Below are positions 8,603 to 20,265 of a stretch of 64,000 nt of DNA, piece by piece (position 1 is the first letter of the stretch; each line of letters opens with the position of its first letter). The translations under genes and the position numbers were made by a program. The notes under the pieces are model-generated. The model searched no databases. It saw only the letters and a list, made by a program, of their open reading frames with translations, and was not told the origin of the DNA. This DNA is from Hylemonella sp. (GTDB taxonomy: Bacteria; Pseudomonadota; Gammaproteobacteria; Burkholderiales; Burkholderiaceae_C), in assembly GCA_030695415.1 (NCBI GenBank), contig JAUYQZ010000046.1:1-64000 (forward strand). Reading direction: 5' to 3'.

Positions 8603-9307
8603 ATGGACCGCCGCCAGTTTGTCGAAACCTGTTCCACCAGCGTGGCCTGCCTCACGGCGGCCGTTGCGCTGCCCAGCTTTGCCGCCGACGCCAAGCCCAA
8701 GGCCTACGCCCGTGTGCTGCTGAGCGACGAGTTCGGCGACCCGATCAAGGCCAGCCAGCTCAAGGCCCAGACCAACTACGTCTTCCACTACCCCTTCGAG
8801 GCCACGCCGGTCTTCCTGCTCAAGCTGGACAAACCGGCTGCGCCGCAGCCACTGAGCACCAAGGCCAAGGACAGCTACGTCTGGCCCGGCGGCGTGGGGC
8901 CGCAACGCAACCTGGTGGCCTTCAGTGCCATCTGCGCGCACCAGCTGGTCTACCCCACACAACAGGTGAGCTTCATCAGCTTTCGCAAGAGCAAGGCCAA
9001 GAAGGGCGTGGCCGACAACCTGATCCACTGCTGCGCCGAGCACAGCCAGTACGACCCCGCCCAGGGCGCCCGCGTGCTGGACGGCCCGGCCGAACAGCCC
9101 CTGTGCGCCGTGCTGCTGGAGCACGACCCCAAGGCCGACACGCTGACGGCCTACGCCACCCTGGGTGGTGAACTGTTCGACGACTTCTTCCGCAAGTACG
9201 AGTTCAAGCTGAGCCTGGACGTGGGGCCCAAGGCGAAGAACGCAGTGGCCGGCAAGGCGGTGGTCAAGGAGCTGGAGAAGTTTTGCAGGAATCCGATTCA
9301 ATGTTGA
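8603..9307 (+). CDS. Tat-exported Rieske-type [2Fe-2S] protein
   Basis: A 234-residue protein opening with MDRRQFVE and a hydrophobic stretch ending ALPSFAADA, a plausible twin-arginine signal with cleavage near residue 28. Rieske ligands are present as Cys111-x-His113 (ICAHQ) and Cys144-x2-His147 (CCAEH), 33 residues apart. The extra disulfide cysteines of cytochrome bc1 Rieske proteins are missing from their usual positions, so a lower-potential cluster is more likely. No oxidoreductase partner is encoded beside it. It is probably a periplasmic electron carrier or oxidase small subunit, but the partner is unknown. Confidence 0.82.
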   Translation: MDRRQFVETCSTSVACLTAAVALPSFAADAKPKAYARVLLSDEFGDPIKASQLKAQTNYVFHYPFEATPVFLLKLDKPAAPQPLSTKAKDSYVWPGGVGPQRNLVAFSAICAHQLVYPTQQVSFISFRKSKAKKGVADNLIHCCAEHSQYDPAQGARVLDGPAEQPLCAVLLEHDPKADTLTAYATLGGELFDDFFRKYEFKLSLDVGPKAKNAVAGKAVVKELEKFCRNPIQC

Positions 9308-9436
9308 GGGGCTGATAGCGGCCAAGAGCCGCCACCTGCGTTCACAGGGCGTGTGACCGCTTCAGGCTGATAACGGTCCTCCTGAGGTGTTTTTGTAGGT
9401 CCGGTGTGTCGCGATAACCGACATTTAATGGCTTCG

Positions 9437-9877
9437 CTATTGGAGTCGAGGATTTACATTGTGCTTATCAAAACGGTGCCAGAAGTCTTCGAGCAAAAGA
9501 CGCACAGCGCTCTTTTTTTTATCAACCGAATGTTTTAACCATTCGTCAATCTTCTGACCATTCGACATTGTCCTTAAGCCTGCATCCGGTGAGCGGGCAG
9601 CCATACCCCAATCGGGAAATTCTCGATTTGAAATCTCGTCTTGCCAAAGCACAATAAGATCAAAATGGCGAGGATCTGAACGTATGGATCTCATCAACAT
9701 GTCTAGTGATTCTTTGGAGCCCTCAAGACATTGCATGAAAAGTCCATCGGAATAAAGCAGCAGTCCAGTAACACCAAGTGAGTCATTGCGTGAGGCTGCC
9801 TTCTCTATAAGGTTGGAAAGCGATTCATTGGACAGTTTGTGGACGGCTGTCGAAACATACGCAAGTGAAGAAAGCAT
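9437..9877 (-). CDS. Short BLUF-domain blue-light photoreceptor
   Basis: A 146-residue protein with an N-terminal BLUF domain that would bind FAD. The key residues Tyr7, Asn31 and Gln49 (LAYVS, RNDSLGVTG, FMQCLEG) have the same 24- and 18-residue spacing as Tyr21, Asn45 and Gln63 of AppA, so the photochemical site looks intact. About 45 residues of C-terminal helix follow and no output domain, as in PixD/Slr1694-type proteins that act by protein contact. A GGGAG ribosome site sits five bases before the ATG. The gene is richer in A and T than its neighbours, which suggests recent acquisition. Confidence 0.92.
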   Translation of the reverse strand: MLSSLAYVSTAVHKLSNESLSNLIEKAASRNDSLGVTGLLLYSDGLFMQCLEGSKESLDMLMRSIRSDPRHFDLIVLWQDEISNREFPDWGMAARSPDAGLRTMSNGQKIDEWLKHSVDKKKSAVRLLLEDFWHRFDKHNVNPRLQ

Positions 9878-10461
9878 GTATCTCCCAGATCCTTATTTGT
9901 GTTTGACCCAGCGGGCCTACTTTACGTGTGGCTTAGGCCACACTAGACAACTTTAAGAATACCGGGGCGACATGGCTATCGGGCCCATACCTGAGACTGA
10001 TGGGTGAAACACCTGAGAAGCTGGCGTATCTGACAGATGAATGCCCAAAGCCCCTGTGATGCCACTTCGATTGGCGATTCATCGTGCCAATTGGCTCAAG
10101 TGGCCCAAGAGGCAATCAGCTAGTCTTGCATTTGGCCTTTGCCAGCAAGACCGCGTTCAGCCCATCAGAGCCAGTCAGTTCCAAAAAGCCACTAACTGCA
10201 ATTGCTGCGGAGCAGTCACTTGGCCTGATGCCGTGAATGCCCGCAATGGGTCGAGAACAGACGCGAGTTCTTGTCCTGCTTCGGCAGTGAGCAGTCGACC
10301 CAAGGCACAAACCGCTGGGTCTGCTCCTGGTAATGCGCCTACCCGGGATGGTGCGCCAGCATCCGGCGCTCTTCCAGCGTGGACTTCAACCACCGTGCTG
10401 CTGGTCTCCGCCACGTAGAGCATGCGGTAAACGCACCTTGCCACCAGGGCCTCCGCAATTT
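9878..10461. other. 584-base stretch without a supportable gene
   Basis: Open frames here are short (up to about 125 codons), on both strands, with poor codon character and no recognisable motif. The part next to the BLUF gene contains an inverted repeat, GTGTGGC/GCCACAC, at 9926-9943, about 50 bases upstream of the BLUF start, which may be an operator. The rest could be decayed coding sequence. Confidence 0.6.
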
Positions 10462-14464
<4,003 letters not shown>

Positions 14465-14488
14465 AGCCGCAGGGCGCAAAATGGGGGT

Positions 14489-15340
14489 ATGAAAGTACCC
14501 GAAAGACTGCAGTCCCTGGTGGAAGAAGGCCTGATCGACACGGTGGTGCGTCAGCTCATGAGCGGCAAGGAGGCGCTGGTCTACGTGGTGCGCAGCGGTG
14601 AGGAGACGCGCTGCGCCAAGATCTACAAGGAAGCCACGCAGCGCAGCTTTCGCCAGGCCGTGGACTACACCGAGAACCGCAAGGTCAAGAACACGCGCCA
14701 GGCCCGCGCCATGGCCAAGGGCTCACGTTATGGCCGCCAGGCCATCGAGGCGGCCTGGCAAAGCGCTGAGGTCGATGCGCTGTACCGCCTGGCTGCCGCC
14801 GGCGTGCGCGTGCCCAAGCCCCACAACTTCCACGAGGGCGTGCTGCTGATGGAACTGGTGACGGATGAGCACGGCGACGCGGCACCGCGCCTGAACGACG
14901 TGGCCTTTACCGCCGAAGAAGCGCGCCAGCACCACGCCACGCTGCTGACCGAGGTGGTGCGCATGCTGTGCGCGGGCATCGTGCATGGTGACCTGTCGGA
15001 GTTCAACATACTCCTGGCAGCGGACGGCCCGGTGATCATCGATCTGCCGCAGGCGGTGGATGCAGCGGGCAACAACCACGCCGCGCGCATGCTGCTGCGT
15101 GACGTGGCCAATCTGCGCGACTTCTTCGGGCAGTTCGCGCCAGAGCTGCTGACCACCGATTACGGCCCGGAAATCTGGGATCTTTACCAGCGCGGCATGC
15201 TCACCCCTGAGACACCGCTGAGCGGCCGCTTCGAGCAGCCGGTGGGGGCGGTGGATGTGGGCGGTGTGATCCGCGTGATCGACGACGCCCGTGCCGAGGA
15301 GGCCGCGCGCCTGATGCGCCAGCAGCTGGCGCGGGGGTGA
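14489..15340 (+). CDS. RIO1-type serine protein kinase
   Basis: A 283-residue atypical kinase. The nucleotide loop SGKEALVYVV (about residues 25-34) matches the RIO consensus. The lysine in CAKIYKE would contact ATP. The catalytic loop HGDLSEFNIL supplies Asp and Asn, and the metal-binding IIDLPQAVD motif replaces DFG. Bacterial RIO kinases are of unclear function; archaeal and eukaryotic homologues act in small ribosomal subunit maturation. It follows fadH by 24 bases on the same strand and may be cotranscribed. Confidence 0.9.
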   Translation: MKVPERLQSLVEEGLIDTVVRQLMSGKEALVYVVRSGEETRCAKIYKEATQRSFRQAVDYTENRKVKNTRQARAMAKGSRYGRQAIEAAWQSAEVDALYRLAAAGVRVPKPHNFHEGVLLMELVTDEHGDAAPRLNDVAFTAEEARQHHATLLTEVVRMLCAGIVHGDLSEFNILLAADGPVIIDLPQAVDAAGNNHAARMLLRDVANLRDFFGQFAPELLTTDYGPEIWDLYQRGMLTPETPLSGRFEQPVGAVDVGGVIRVIDDARAEEAARLMRQQLARG

Positions 15341-15350
15341 ACGCCGCGGC

Positions 15351-15617
15351 TCAGTCGGCCGCAGGCCAGTCGCTGAAGGGGAAGGGTGCTTCTTCGCTGG
15401 CGAAGCTCAGGAAGTCGGTGAGCTGGCGGAAGTAGCGGCCCAGGCCGCGACCCAGGTGCTTGAGGCGCTCGTTGGGGCCGTCCGAGACGATGACCAGCAC
15501 GAACTGCACCAGGGCCAACGTAGCCAGCAGCGTGGCGGCCAGGTAGAAAGCCATGGCCAACAGGATCATCAGGAGCGCGCGCACCCAGAGGCTGCGTTTT
15601 TCCGGGCTATCGCTCAT
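15351..15617 (-). CDS. DUF4389 family membrane protein
   Basis: An 88-residue protein with one long or two closely spaced hydrophobic segments (about residues 12-46). It is followed by the family signature LGRGLGRYFRQLTDFLSFASEEAPFPFSDWP, given here as positions about 57-85. No enzymatic residues are apparent. It runs opposite to the RIO kinase and just downstream of another short minus-strand gene, with 24 bases between the two. Confidence 0.82.
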   Translation of the reverse strand: MSDSPEKRSLWVRALLMILLAMAFYLAATLLATLALVQFVLVIVSDGPNERLKHLGRGLGRYFRQLTDFLSFASEEAPFPFSDWPAAD

Positions 15618-15641
15618 GAATGTCTCTCCTGTAATCGTCGT

Positions 15642-15872
15642 TCACGGTGACCGGTGCAGGCGCGGTGCGGCCAGCAGGGCGAGGTTTTCCTCGATGGCCA
15701 GGTCCACGTTGCGCCAGCGGCCCTGGAGCTGGGCCTTGACCATGGCAGCCTGCAGCTGCTGCAGGTCCTTCACGGTGGGCGCCACCTTGATCTGCGCAAT
15801 CGCCGCTGCCGCGTTGCCGCCCTTGATCAGCGTGAGCACCTTGCCCGGCCATTCACTTTGTTTGCTCATCAT
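15642..15872 (-). CDS. Hypothetical protein, 76 residues
   Basis: A short soluble frame beginning MMSKQSEWPGKVLTLIKGG and predicted to be largely helical (AAAAIAQIK, DLQQLQAAMVKAQLQGRW). I do not recognise the family. Its position directly upstream of the DUF4389 gene on the same strand suggests a two-gene unit. The second Met (15869) is an equally likely start. Confidence rests on codon character and gene spacing only. Confidence 0.5.
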   Translation of the reverse strand: MMSKQSEWPGKVLTLIKGGNAAAAIAQIKVAPTVKDLQQLQAAMVKAQLQGRWRNVDLAIEENLALLAAPRLHRSP

Positions 15873-15932
15873 CCACCTGTCTGTTCGTCAGGCCCCACTG
15901 TACACACTGCGAGCAGGTATCCTCGCTGGTCA

Positions 15933-16238
15933 ATGAACTACACCGTGAAACTGTTCGACGCCGAGGGCGTTTCCGAGGCACAGCACCGCGAGGCCGTGCT
16001 GCGTTTTCGCCGCGCTCTGGACGACACACTGGGCGACGCCAGCCTGGTGCTGCCCGTCTACCTGGCCTACCAGCGCATCGCCGCCGCCTACGGGGAACAG
16101 CCCGACACCGCGGCCCTGACCGACGCCGAACGCGAGATCGTCGAACAATGGCAGGCGGCCGAGACGGCGGCGATCACCGCGGTCTTCGGCCCGCTGCGCA
16201 ATATGGGCGACGGCATGTACGAACTCAAAGCGGCCTAG
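15933..16238 (+). CDS. Hypothetical protein, 101 residues, ending at an inverted-repeat element
   Basis: A soluble helical protein beginning MNYTVKLFDAEGVS, with HREAVLRFRRALDDTLGD and AEREIVEQWQAAE helices. No family is recognised. Its TAG stop (16236-16238) lies exactly at the outer edge of the left terminal repeat of the element at 16237-16504, so the native C-terminus may have been trimmed by the insertion. Compare homologues for a longer tail. Confidence 0.65.
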   Translation: MNYTVKLFDAEGVSEAQHREAVLRFRRALDDTLGDASLVLPVYLAYQRIAAAYGEQPDTAALTDAEREIVEQWQAAETAAITAVFGPLRNMGDGMYELKAA

Positions 16239-16504
16239 GGCCTGTTCACACTAATTTCTCAAGTGCGAACAGGGTGCAAACGGTGCCAATCTAGGCGCGC
16301 GACGAAGCCCAGACTGGCGGTCTGGGTGAGGAGTGCAACAACGAGTGGCGCCGTTTGCACCCGGTTCCCTCCGGGTTGCGGCCAAAAAAGCCATGCGGGG
16401 TGTTGCGCGTACTGGCCGGGGGTGACCCCGGCGGCGTCCACGCGCCTACCGCATGACTTTTTTGATCCGCAACGCATCTTGAGAAATTAGTGTGAACAGG
16501 CCCT
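16237..16504. mobile_element. Non-autonomous inverted-repeat element (MITE-like)
   Basis: Perfect 27-bp inverted repeats at 16237-16263 and 16478-16504 enclose about 214 bases with no coding capacity. The interior holds nested hairpins: 16272-16288 with 16346-16362 (one mismatch), an inner pair 16308-16314/16320-16326, and 16384-16398 with 16449-16463 (one mismatch). No transposase is present. Both flanking genes end in or against the repeats. Target duplication is not clear: TA flanks the left end and TG the right. A structured RNA is the alternative. Confidence 0.85.
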
Positions 16505-17107
16505 GGCCCCCAGACCGAGCGCGTTGAACACGCGAATGGCGGCCCAGGCGTCGTTGGCCGCATAAATCAGTTGTGCCTCGGTCAATCGCGGATTGGCCCA
16601 GTTGGAGGTGGCGGCCTTCTTGGACTTGAGGTAACGCCGGTTGAAAAGGATGGCGACCGCGCCTTTCACGCCCATGTCCTTGCGGTAACCCCGCTCGCGG
16701 AAGACGGCGTTGAGCTCCAGCACGCCACCGGGCTCCACCCCCAGCTTGGCCGTGATGCGCTTGCGGTCGTCGCCCAGGCCGAAACCGGCCTTGGTGACGC
16801 CGTGCAGGGCCAGCAACTCGGCCACGGGGGCGCGGCAGCCGGCCTCATGCAACTGGAAGATCCAGGCCTGTTCGGGCGTGGCCAGCTGCACGATGTGCGG
16901 GCCGTCGGATACCTCGCCGACACGAAAGGTGGGCTTGGATTCGGTGTCGAAGCCCAGGCAGGGCGCGCACGCGAGTTCAGCGCAGGCCTTTTCGGCCTCT
17001 TTCACGCTGCTGACCAGCCGGATGCGGTCCAGCCCCAGGCGTTCGAAGGGGTCGAGCAGGGCGATCTCTTCCTTGCTCGGTGTGGGCTGGTGGGTGTGTG
17101 TTGGCAT
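16487..17107 (-). CDS. 3'-5' exonuclease domain protein (DEDDy, RNase D-like)
   Basis: A 206-residue single-domain nuclease. Exo I is visible as FDTES (Asp and Glu), Exo II in the AGFGLGDDRKRI region and Exo III as YAANDAW, with the Tyr and Asp expected for DEDDy members. It would trim RNA or DNA 3' ends. No HRDC domains are present, unlike full RNase D. The start MPTHTHQP at 17107 is preferred. The final residues (CSH) and the TAA stop come from the right terminal repeat of the adjacent element. Confidence 0.87.
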   Translation of the reverse strand: MPTHTHQPTPSKEEIALLDPFERLGLDRIRLVSSVKEAEKACAELACAPCLGFDTESKPTFRVGEVSDGPHIVQLATPEQAWIFQLHEAGCRAPVAELLALHGVTKAGFGLGDDRKRITAKLGVEPGGVLELNAVFRERGYRKDMGVKGAVAILFNRRYLKSKKAATSNWANPRLTEAQLIYAANDAWAAIRVFNALGLGARACSH

Positions 17108-17134
17108 GCTTATTTCACGATGCGATATATATGT

Positions 17135-17163
17135 GTGACAAGGCGTTACGGATTGTGTATGCT
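17135..17163 (+). promoter_or_regulatory. Candidate sigma70 promoter
   Basis: GTGACA at 17135-17140 and TATGCT at 17158-17163 with a 17-base spacer, about 70 bases before the ATG at 17236, in the divergent gap. Confidence 0.4.
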
Positions 17164-17235
17164 CCACAAAAACGCCCTGCAAGAGGCTGACCGTCAGAGG
17201 GTTCGAAGTGGTTCAAGGGAAGCAGGGGGTCCAAT

Positions 17236-17478
17236 ATGGCTTTTGAATTTGAAGAGCGACAGGATCGCATCGATCAGTTGTCCAAACTGTTGTCGGTGAC
17301 GCAGAACCTTGCGCGCAAGCTGGGCAACGAGTCCCACGGCCGATCCTACGACAAGGTGCACGAGCTCAACGAAATCCTGCATCGGGCCCGCTTGCAGATG
17401 GAGGCCATCGAGACCGAGGAGCGCCGCCAGGTGCTGATGGAACGCCGTCGCGCACCGCGCACCAGTCTCGATATCTGA
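17236..17478 (+). CDS. Hypothetical coiled-coil protein, 80 residues
   Basis: Almost entirely helical and strongly charged (FEERQDRIDQLSKLL, RARLQMEAIETEERRQVLMERRR), so probably a short coiled coil or scaffold. I do not recognise the family. It opens a four-gene plus-strand run with yciH and two other small genes, separated from the next by 37 bases. Confidence 0.6.
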   Translation: MAFEFEERQDRIDQLSKLLSVTQNLARKLGNESHGRSYDKVHELNEILHRARLQMEAIETEERRQVLMERRRAPRTSLDI

Positions 17479-17515
17479 TCCCCGGGGATAATCGGGCGTT
17501 CCACGCAACGCCCCC

Positions 17516-17770
17516 ATGTCCATCAGCAAGTCCTTCACGAGCGGTGACTACCAGCTCTATCCCTCCCCGCGCAACACACACCGCATCCTGTTCGAGCACC
17601 AGGTCTTCGTGCCGCACCCGTACGCACTGATCGACCTGGCGGCCATGGGCCTCAAGGGCCGCTACAGCCTGTTCGCTGCCAGCCGCCAGGCCGACCGCAA
17701 ACAGGGCCAGCTGGTGAGCTTCGAGAACGAAGCCGATGTGGCCACCTTCAACGCGAAATTCGAGCCGTGA
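17516..17770 (+). CDS. Hypothetical protein, 84 residues
   Basis: A small soluble protein (MSISKSFTSGDYQLYPSPRNTHRILFE at the N-terminus, positions 1-27) with mixed strands and helix and no recognised motif. It overlaps yciH by four bases (GTGA), which implies translational coupling. The coupling suggests a role near translation, but that is inference from position only. Confidence 0.65.
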   Translation: MSISKSFTSGDYQLYPSPRNTHRILFEHQVFVPHPYALIDLAAMGLKGRYSLFAASRQADRKQGQLVSFENEADVATFNAKFEP

Positions 17771-18123
17771 AGAACAGCGGTGGCCTGGTCTATTCCACCG
17801 AGGGCGGGCGCATGTGCCCGGTCTGCCGCCAGCCGCTGGCGCAGTGCGCCTGCAAATCGCAGCAGGCTGCCTTGCCCCTGGGCGACGGCCGGGTGCGGGT
17901 TTCGCGCGAAACCAGCGGACGCGGCGGCAAGGCCGTGACGGTGGTGCGCGGCCTGGCGCTCGACGCCACGGCGCTGACCCAGTTGGGCAAGCAGCTCAAG
18001 GCGGCCTGCGGCACGGGCGGCACGGTGAAGGACGGTGTGATCGAGATCCAGGGGGACCATGCCGACAAGCTGGTGGCACTGCTGCAGGCGAAGGGCTACG
18101 CGGTGAAGAGGTCCGGTGGCTGA
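17767..18123 (+). CDS. yciH: SUI1/YciH-family translation factor
   Basis: A 118-residue homologue of eIF1/SUI1. The N-terminal part has a CPVCRQPLAQCAC cysteine cluster. The C-terminal SUI1 fold carries the GRGGKAVTVVRGL and CGTGGTVKDGVIEIQGDH signatures (about residues 50-105). E. coli YciH affects start-codon selection and initiation fidelity. The start is a GTG at 17767 within the previous gene's stop, and the next gene starts one base inside this gene's stop codon. Confidence 0.93.
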   Translation: MKNSGGLVYSTEGGRMCPVCRQPLAQCACKSQQAALPLGDGRVRVSRETSGRGGKAVTVVRGLALDATALTQLGKQLKAACGTGGTVKDGVIEIQGDHADKLVALLQAKGYAVKRSGG

Positions 18124-18350
18124 TGTTTGACGGCGAACAGTTGCAGCGCCTGCTGACGACCGAGATGCCTTACGGCAAGCACAAGGGTCGCCTGATTGCC
18201 GACCTGCCCGGCAATTATCTGAACTGGTTTGCGCGTGAAGGTTTTCCGCCGGGCCAGTTGGGCCAGCTCCTTGCGTTGATGCACGAGATCGACCACAACG
18301 GCCTGTCCGGCCTGCTGGTGCCGCTGCGTCGCCAGTTGAAAAAAACCTAA
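18123..18350 (+). CDS. DUF3820 family protein
   Basis: A 75-residue protein matching the DUF3820 signature PYGKHKGRLIADLPGNYLNWF and MHEIDHNGL. These small proteins resemble the putative quorum-sensing-regulated/exonuclease-associated family, but their function is not established. It is translationally coupled to yciH (TGATG overlap). Its 3' end overlaps the convergent caspase-fusion gene by four bases. Confidence 0.85.
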   Translation: MFDGEQLQRLLTTEMPYGKHKGRLIADLPGNYLNWFAREGFPPGQLGQLLALMHEIDHNGLSGLLVPLRRQLKKT

Positions 18351-20140
18351 GCCTTCTTCTTTGTCTTCGGCGCCGTGCCGGGAAAGCGTGTCTGCTTGTG
18401 CCCGGAAGGGCGGTAGAGCTGGGCCTGCTGCTCGTAGCCGAGCTTGTGCTTGAGCACGCTGTTGCATTGCGCCACGATGTCTTCCAGCGTCTTGCGCCCG
18501 GCGCTGGCGCGCAACTGCTGGATCAGCATGAAGGTCATTGCGCCATAGGGGACCGAGCCGTGCGTGTATTCGTAGGCGTACTGGTCTTCGCGGCAGGCGG
18601 CCAGCAGCACCGGGTTGTAGGGGCCGTGGTGGCCCAGGCGCTTGCGGGCGGCCTTGAAGGCGGCTGGATTGTCGCTCCAGCGGCCCACGGCCCGGCCCAT
18701 CTTCTGGGTGGCGCCATCGGCCCCCAGGTAACGGCGGACCACCTCGGCCGATGCGCGGTCCATGCGGCCGGTGAGGTCGAGCTTCTTGCGCGGGAACCAC
18801 ATCTCCTTGTCCGCGTCCCATTCGATGCTGCGGTGGCGCACGTCGTCGGGCGGGTTGATGCCGCGTACCGCCACACCGCCGGCACGCGCGATGCCGCCGG
18901 AGTGGCAGCAGTCCAGGATGATGGAGAAGCGTGCTTCATAGGGCAGGTTGGCGTAGTAGCGTGCCAGCATGTCGTCGGTGATGCCGGTGTTGCCGCTCCA
19001 GTCGAAGTCGTGCGTGACCAGGGCTTCGTCCTTGTGGTCCGGCTCGCCGTCGGCGTCGTAGGCGGCCACCTGTGCGCCGTGGCCCGAGTAGAACAGCACG
19101 CGCTCGTCGCCGGCGCGCACGTCTTCCAGCAGCCACCGCAGGCGCTCGTTGACCCCGCGGGTGGTAGCGCGGGCGTCCAGCACCACACGGATCTCCTCGG
19201 GCTGGTAGCCGCGCTCCTGCAGCATGGCGCTCATCTGGAACACGTCGTTGACGCAGCCGCTCAGGCGGTTCTCGGGCTCCGGGTAGTCGTTGATGCCGAT
19301 CAGCAGGGCACGCCGCTTGCGCGGGCTGCGGCGCTGGATCGTGGGCGCCTTGAACCAGCCGCCGCCCACGGCGGGAGCCGGTTTCGGCCTGGCCACTGCC
19401 GTGCTGCGCGGCAGGGCCGTGGCCAGGCCGGCCCACACGTTGGCGGCCGTGACCTCATGGCCCAGGTATCTGTCGGGGCTGTGGTCCAGCGGGCCGGATT
19501 CGTCGAAACGCGTGTCGAGCTGCGTGTAAGGGGCGCCAGGAAAATCCAGTTCGCAGGTCAGCACCGCATCCTCGTGGTTGTAGAGGTGGTACCAGTGCCG
19601 CACGGTGGTGATGGGCTGCAGGTAACCGCCGAAGGTCTCGGCCAGGGCCGGGTGGCCGATCTGTGAGCCCAGGGTCACGAGCAGGCGGTCCTTGGCCAGG
19701 GCCTGCCGGGCGGCCAGGGTGTCGTAGGTGATGAGGGAGCCCAGGCTGTGCGCGCAGATGAGGTGCGGGTTGACGCGCTCGATACATTCGGCCAGATCCG
19801 TGGCGAGCTGCTGGCGCAGCGCGGGCAGCGCGGTCCATTTGGCGACCATGCCGATGGTGTTGTCGATCAGGGTACCCAGGCCCTTTTCCATGGGACGGCC
19901 CAACGCCCGCCGGTGCGCCAAGTAGCTGCTCCAGAGCCGCTTGACGGCTTCGGCGTAGACCGCCGGCGTGGCGGTGATCTGCTCGAAGCGTGCGTTGTAG
20001 CGCAGTTCGTGGAACTCGAAGGCGTCGGACGCCACCCCGGTGCGGGTCGCCGCCGCGCGTATGGCCCGCTGCCACTGGTCCAGCCAGTCGCCGTTCTCGT
20101 TGGTATTGACACCGTGCAGACACAGGATGCGGATGCTCAT
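18347..20140 (-). CDS. Alpha/beta-hydrolase fused to a caspase-like (C14) peptidase
   Basis: A 597-residue two-domain protein. Residues 1 to about 240 look like a lipase/esterase: LCLHGVNTN oxyanion strand, nucleophile elbow AHSLGS with Ser132, and candidate Asp191 and His228. After a Pro/Ala linker, residues about 275-560 form a metacaspase-type fold. It starts RRALLIGINDY, with catalytic His354 (YSGHGAQ) and Cys412 (LDCCHSGG). No signal peptide or membrane segment is visible, so it is cytoplasmic. Substrates are unknown; bacterial caspase homologues often act as regulated effectors. It stands alone, with no obvious defence genes beside it. Confidence 0.9.
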   Translation of the reverse strand: MSIRILCLHGVNTNENGDWLDQWQRAIRAAATRTGVASDAFEFHELRYNARFEQITATPAVYAEAVKRLWSSYLAHRRALGRPMEKGLGTLIDNTIGMVAKWTALPALRQQLATDLAECIERVNPHLICAHSLGSLITYDTLAARQALAKDRLLVTLGSQIGHPALAETFGGYLQPITTVRHWYHLYNHEDAVLTCELDFPGAPYTQLDTRFDESGPLDHSPDRYLGHEVTAANVWAGLATALPRSTAVARPKPAPAVGGGWFKAPTIQRRSPRKRRALLIGINDYPEPENRLSGCVNDVFQMSAMLQERGYQPEEIRVVLDARATTRGVNERLRWLLEDVRAGDERVLFYSGHGAQVAAYDADGEPDHKDEALVTHDFDWSGNTGITDDMLARYYANLPYEARFSIILDCCHSGGIARAGGVAVRGINPPDDVRHRSIEWDADKEMWFPRKKLDLTGRMDRASAEVVRRYLGADGATQKMGRAVGRWSDNPAAFKAARKRLGHHGPYNPVLLAACREDQYAYEYTHGSVPYGAMTFMLIQQLRASAGRKTLEDIVAQCNSVLKHKLGYEQQAQLYRPSGHKQTRFPGTAPKTKKKA

Positions 20141-20265
20141 GAGATCTCCCGGGAATGATGGGCGTGCGTCTTTATACGTTTAAAAACGTCGCTTGTGCTC
20201 CCGTGTTTGTGGGAGGCGGTGATAATCGTCGCGCATCCCCACCCGATCCCCCCACGAGTACGCGC

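Noticed and set aside
10175-10444. 89-codon minus-strand frame after the ABC fusion gene
   Set aside because: Codon use is weak, there is no ribosome site and no recognisable motif; a gene cannot be supported.
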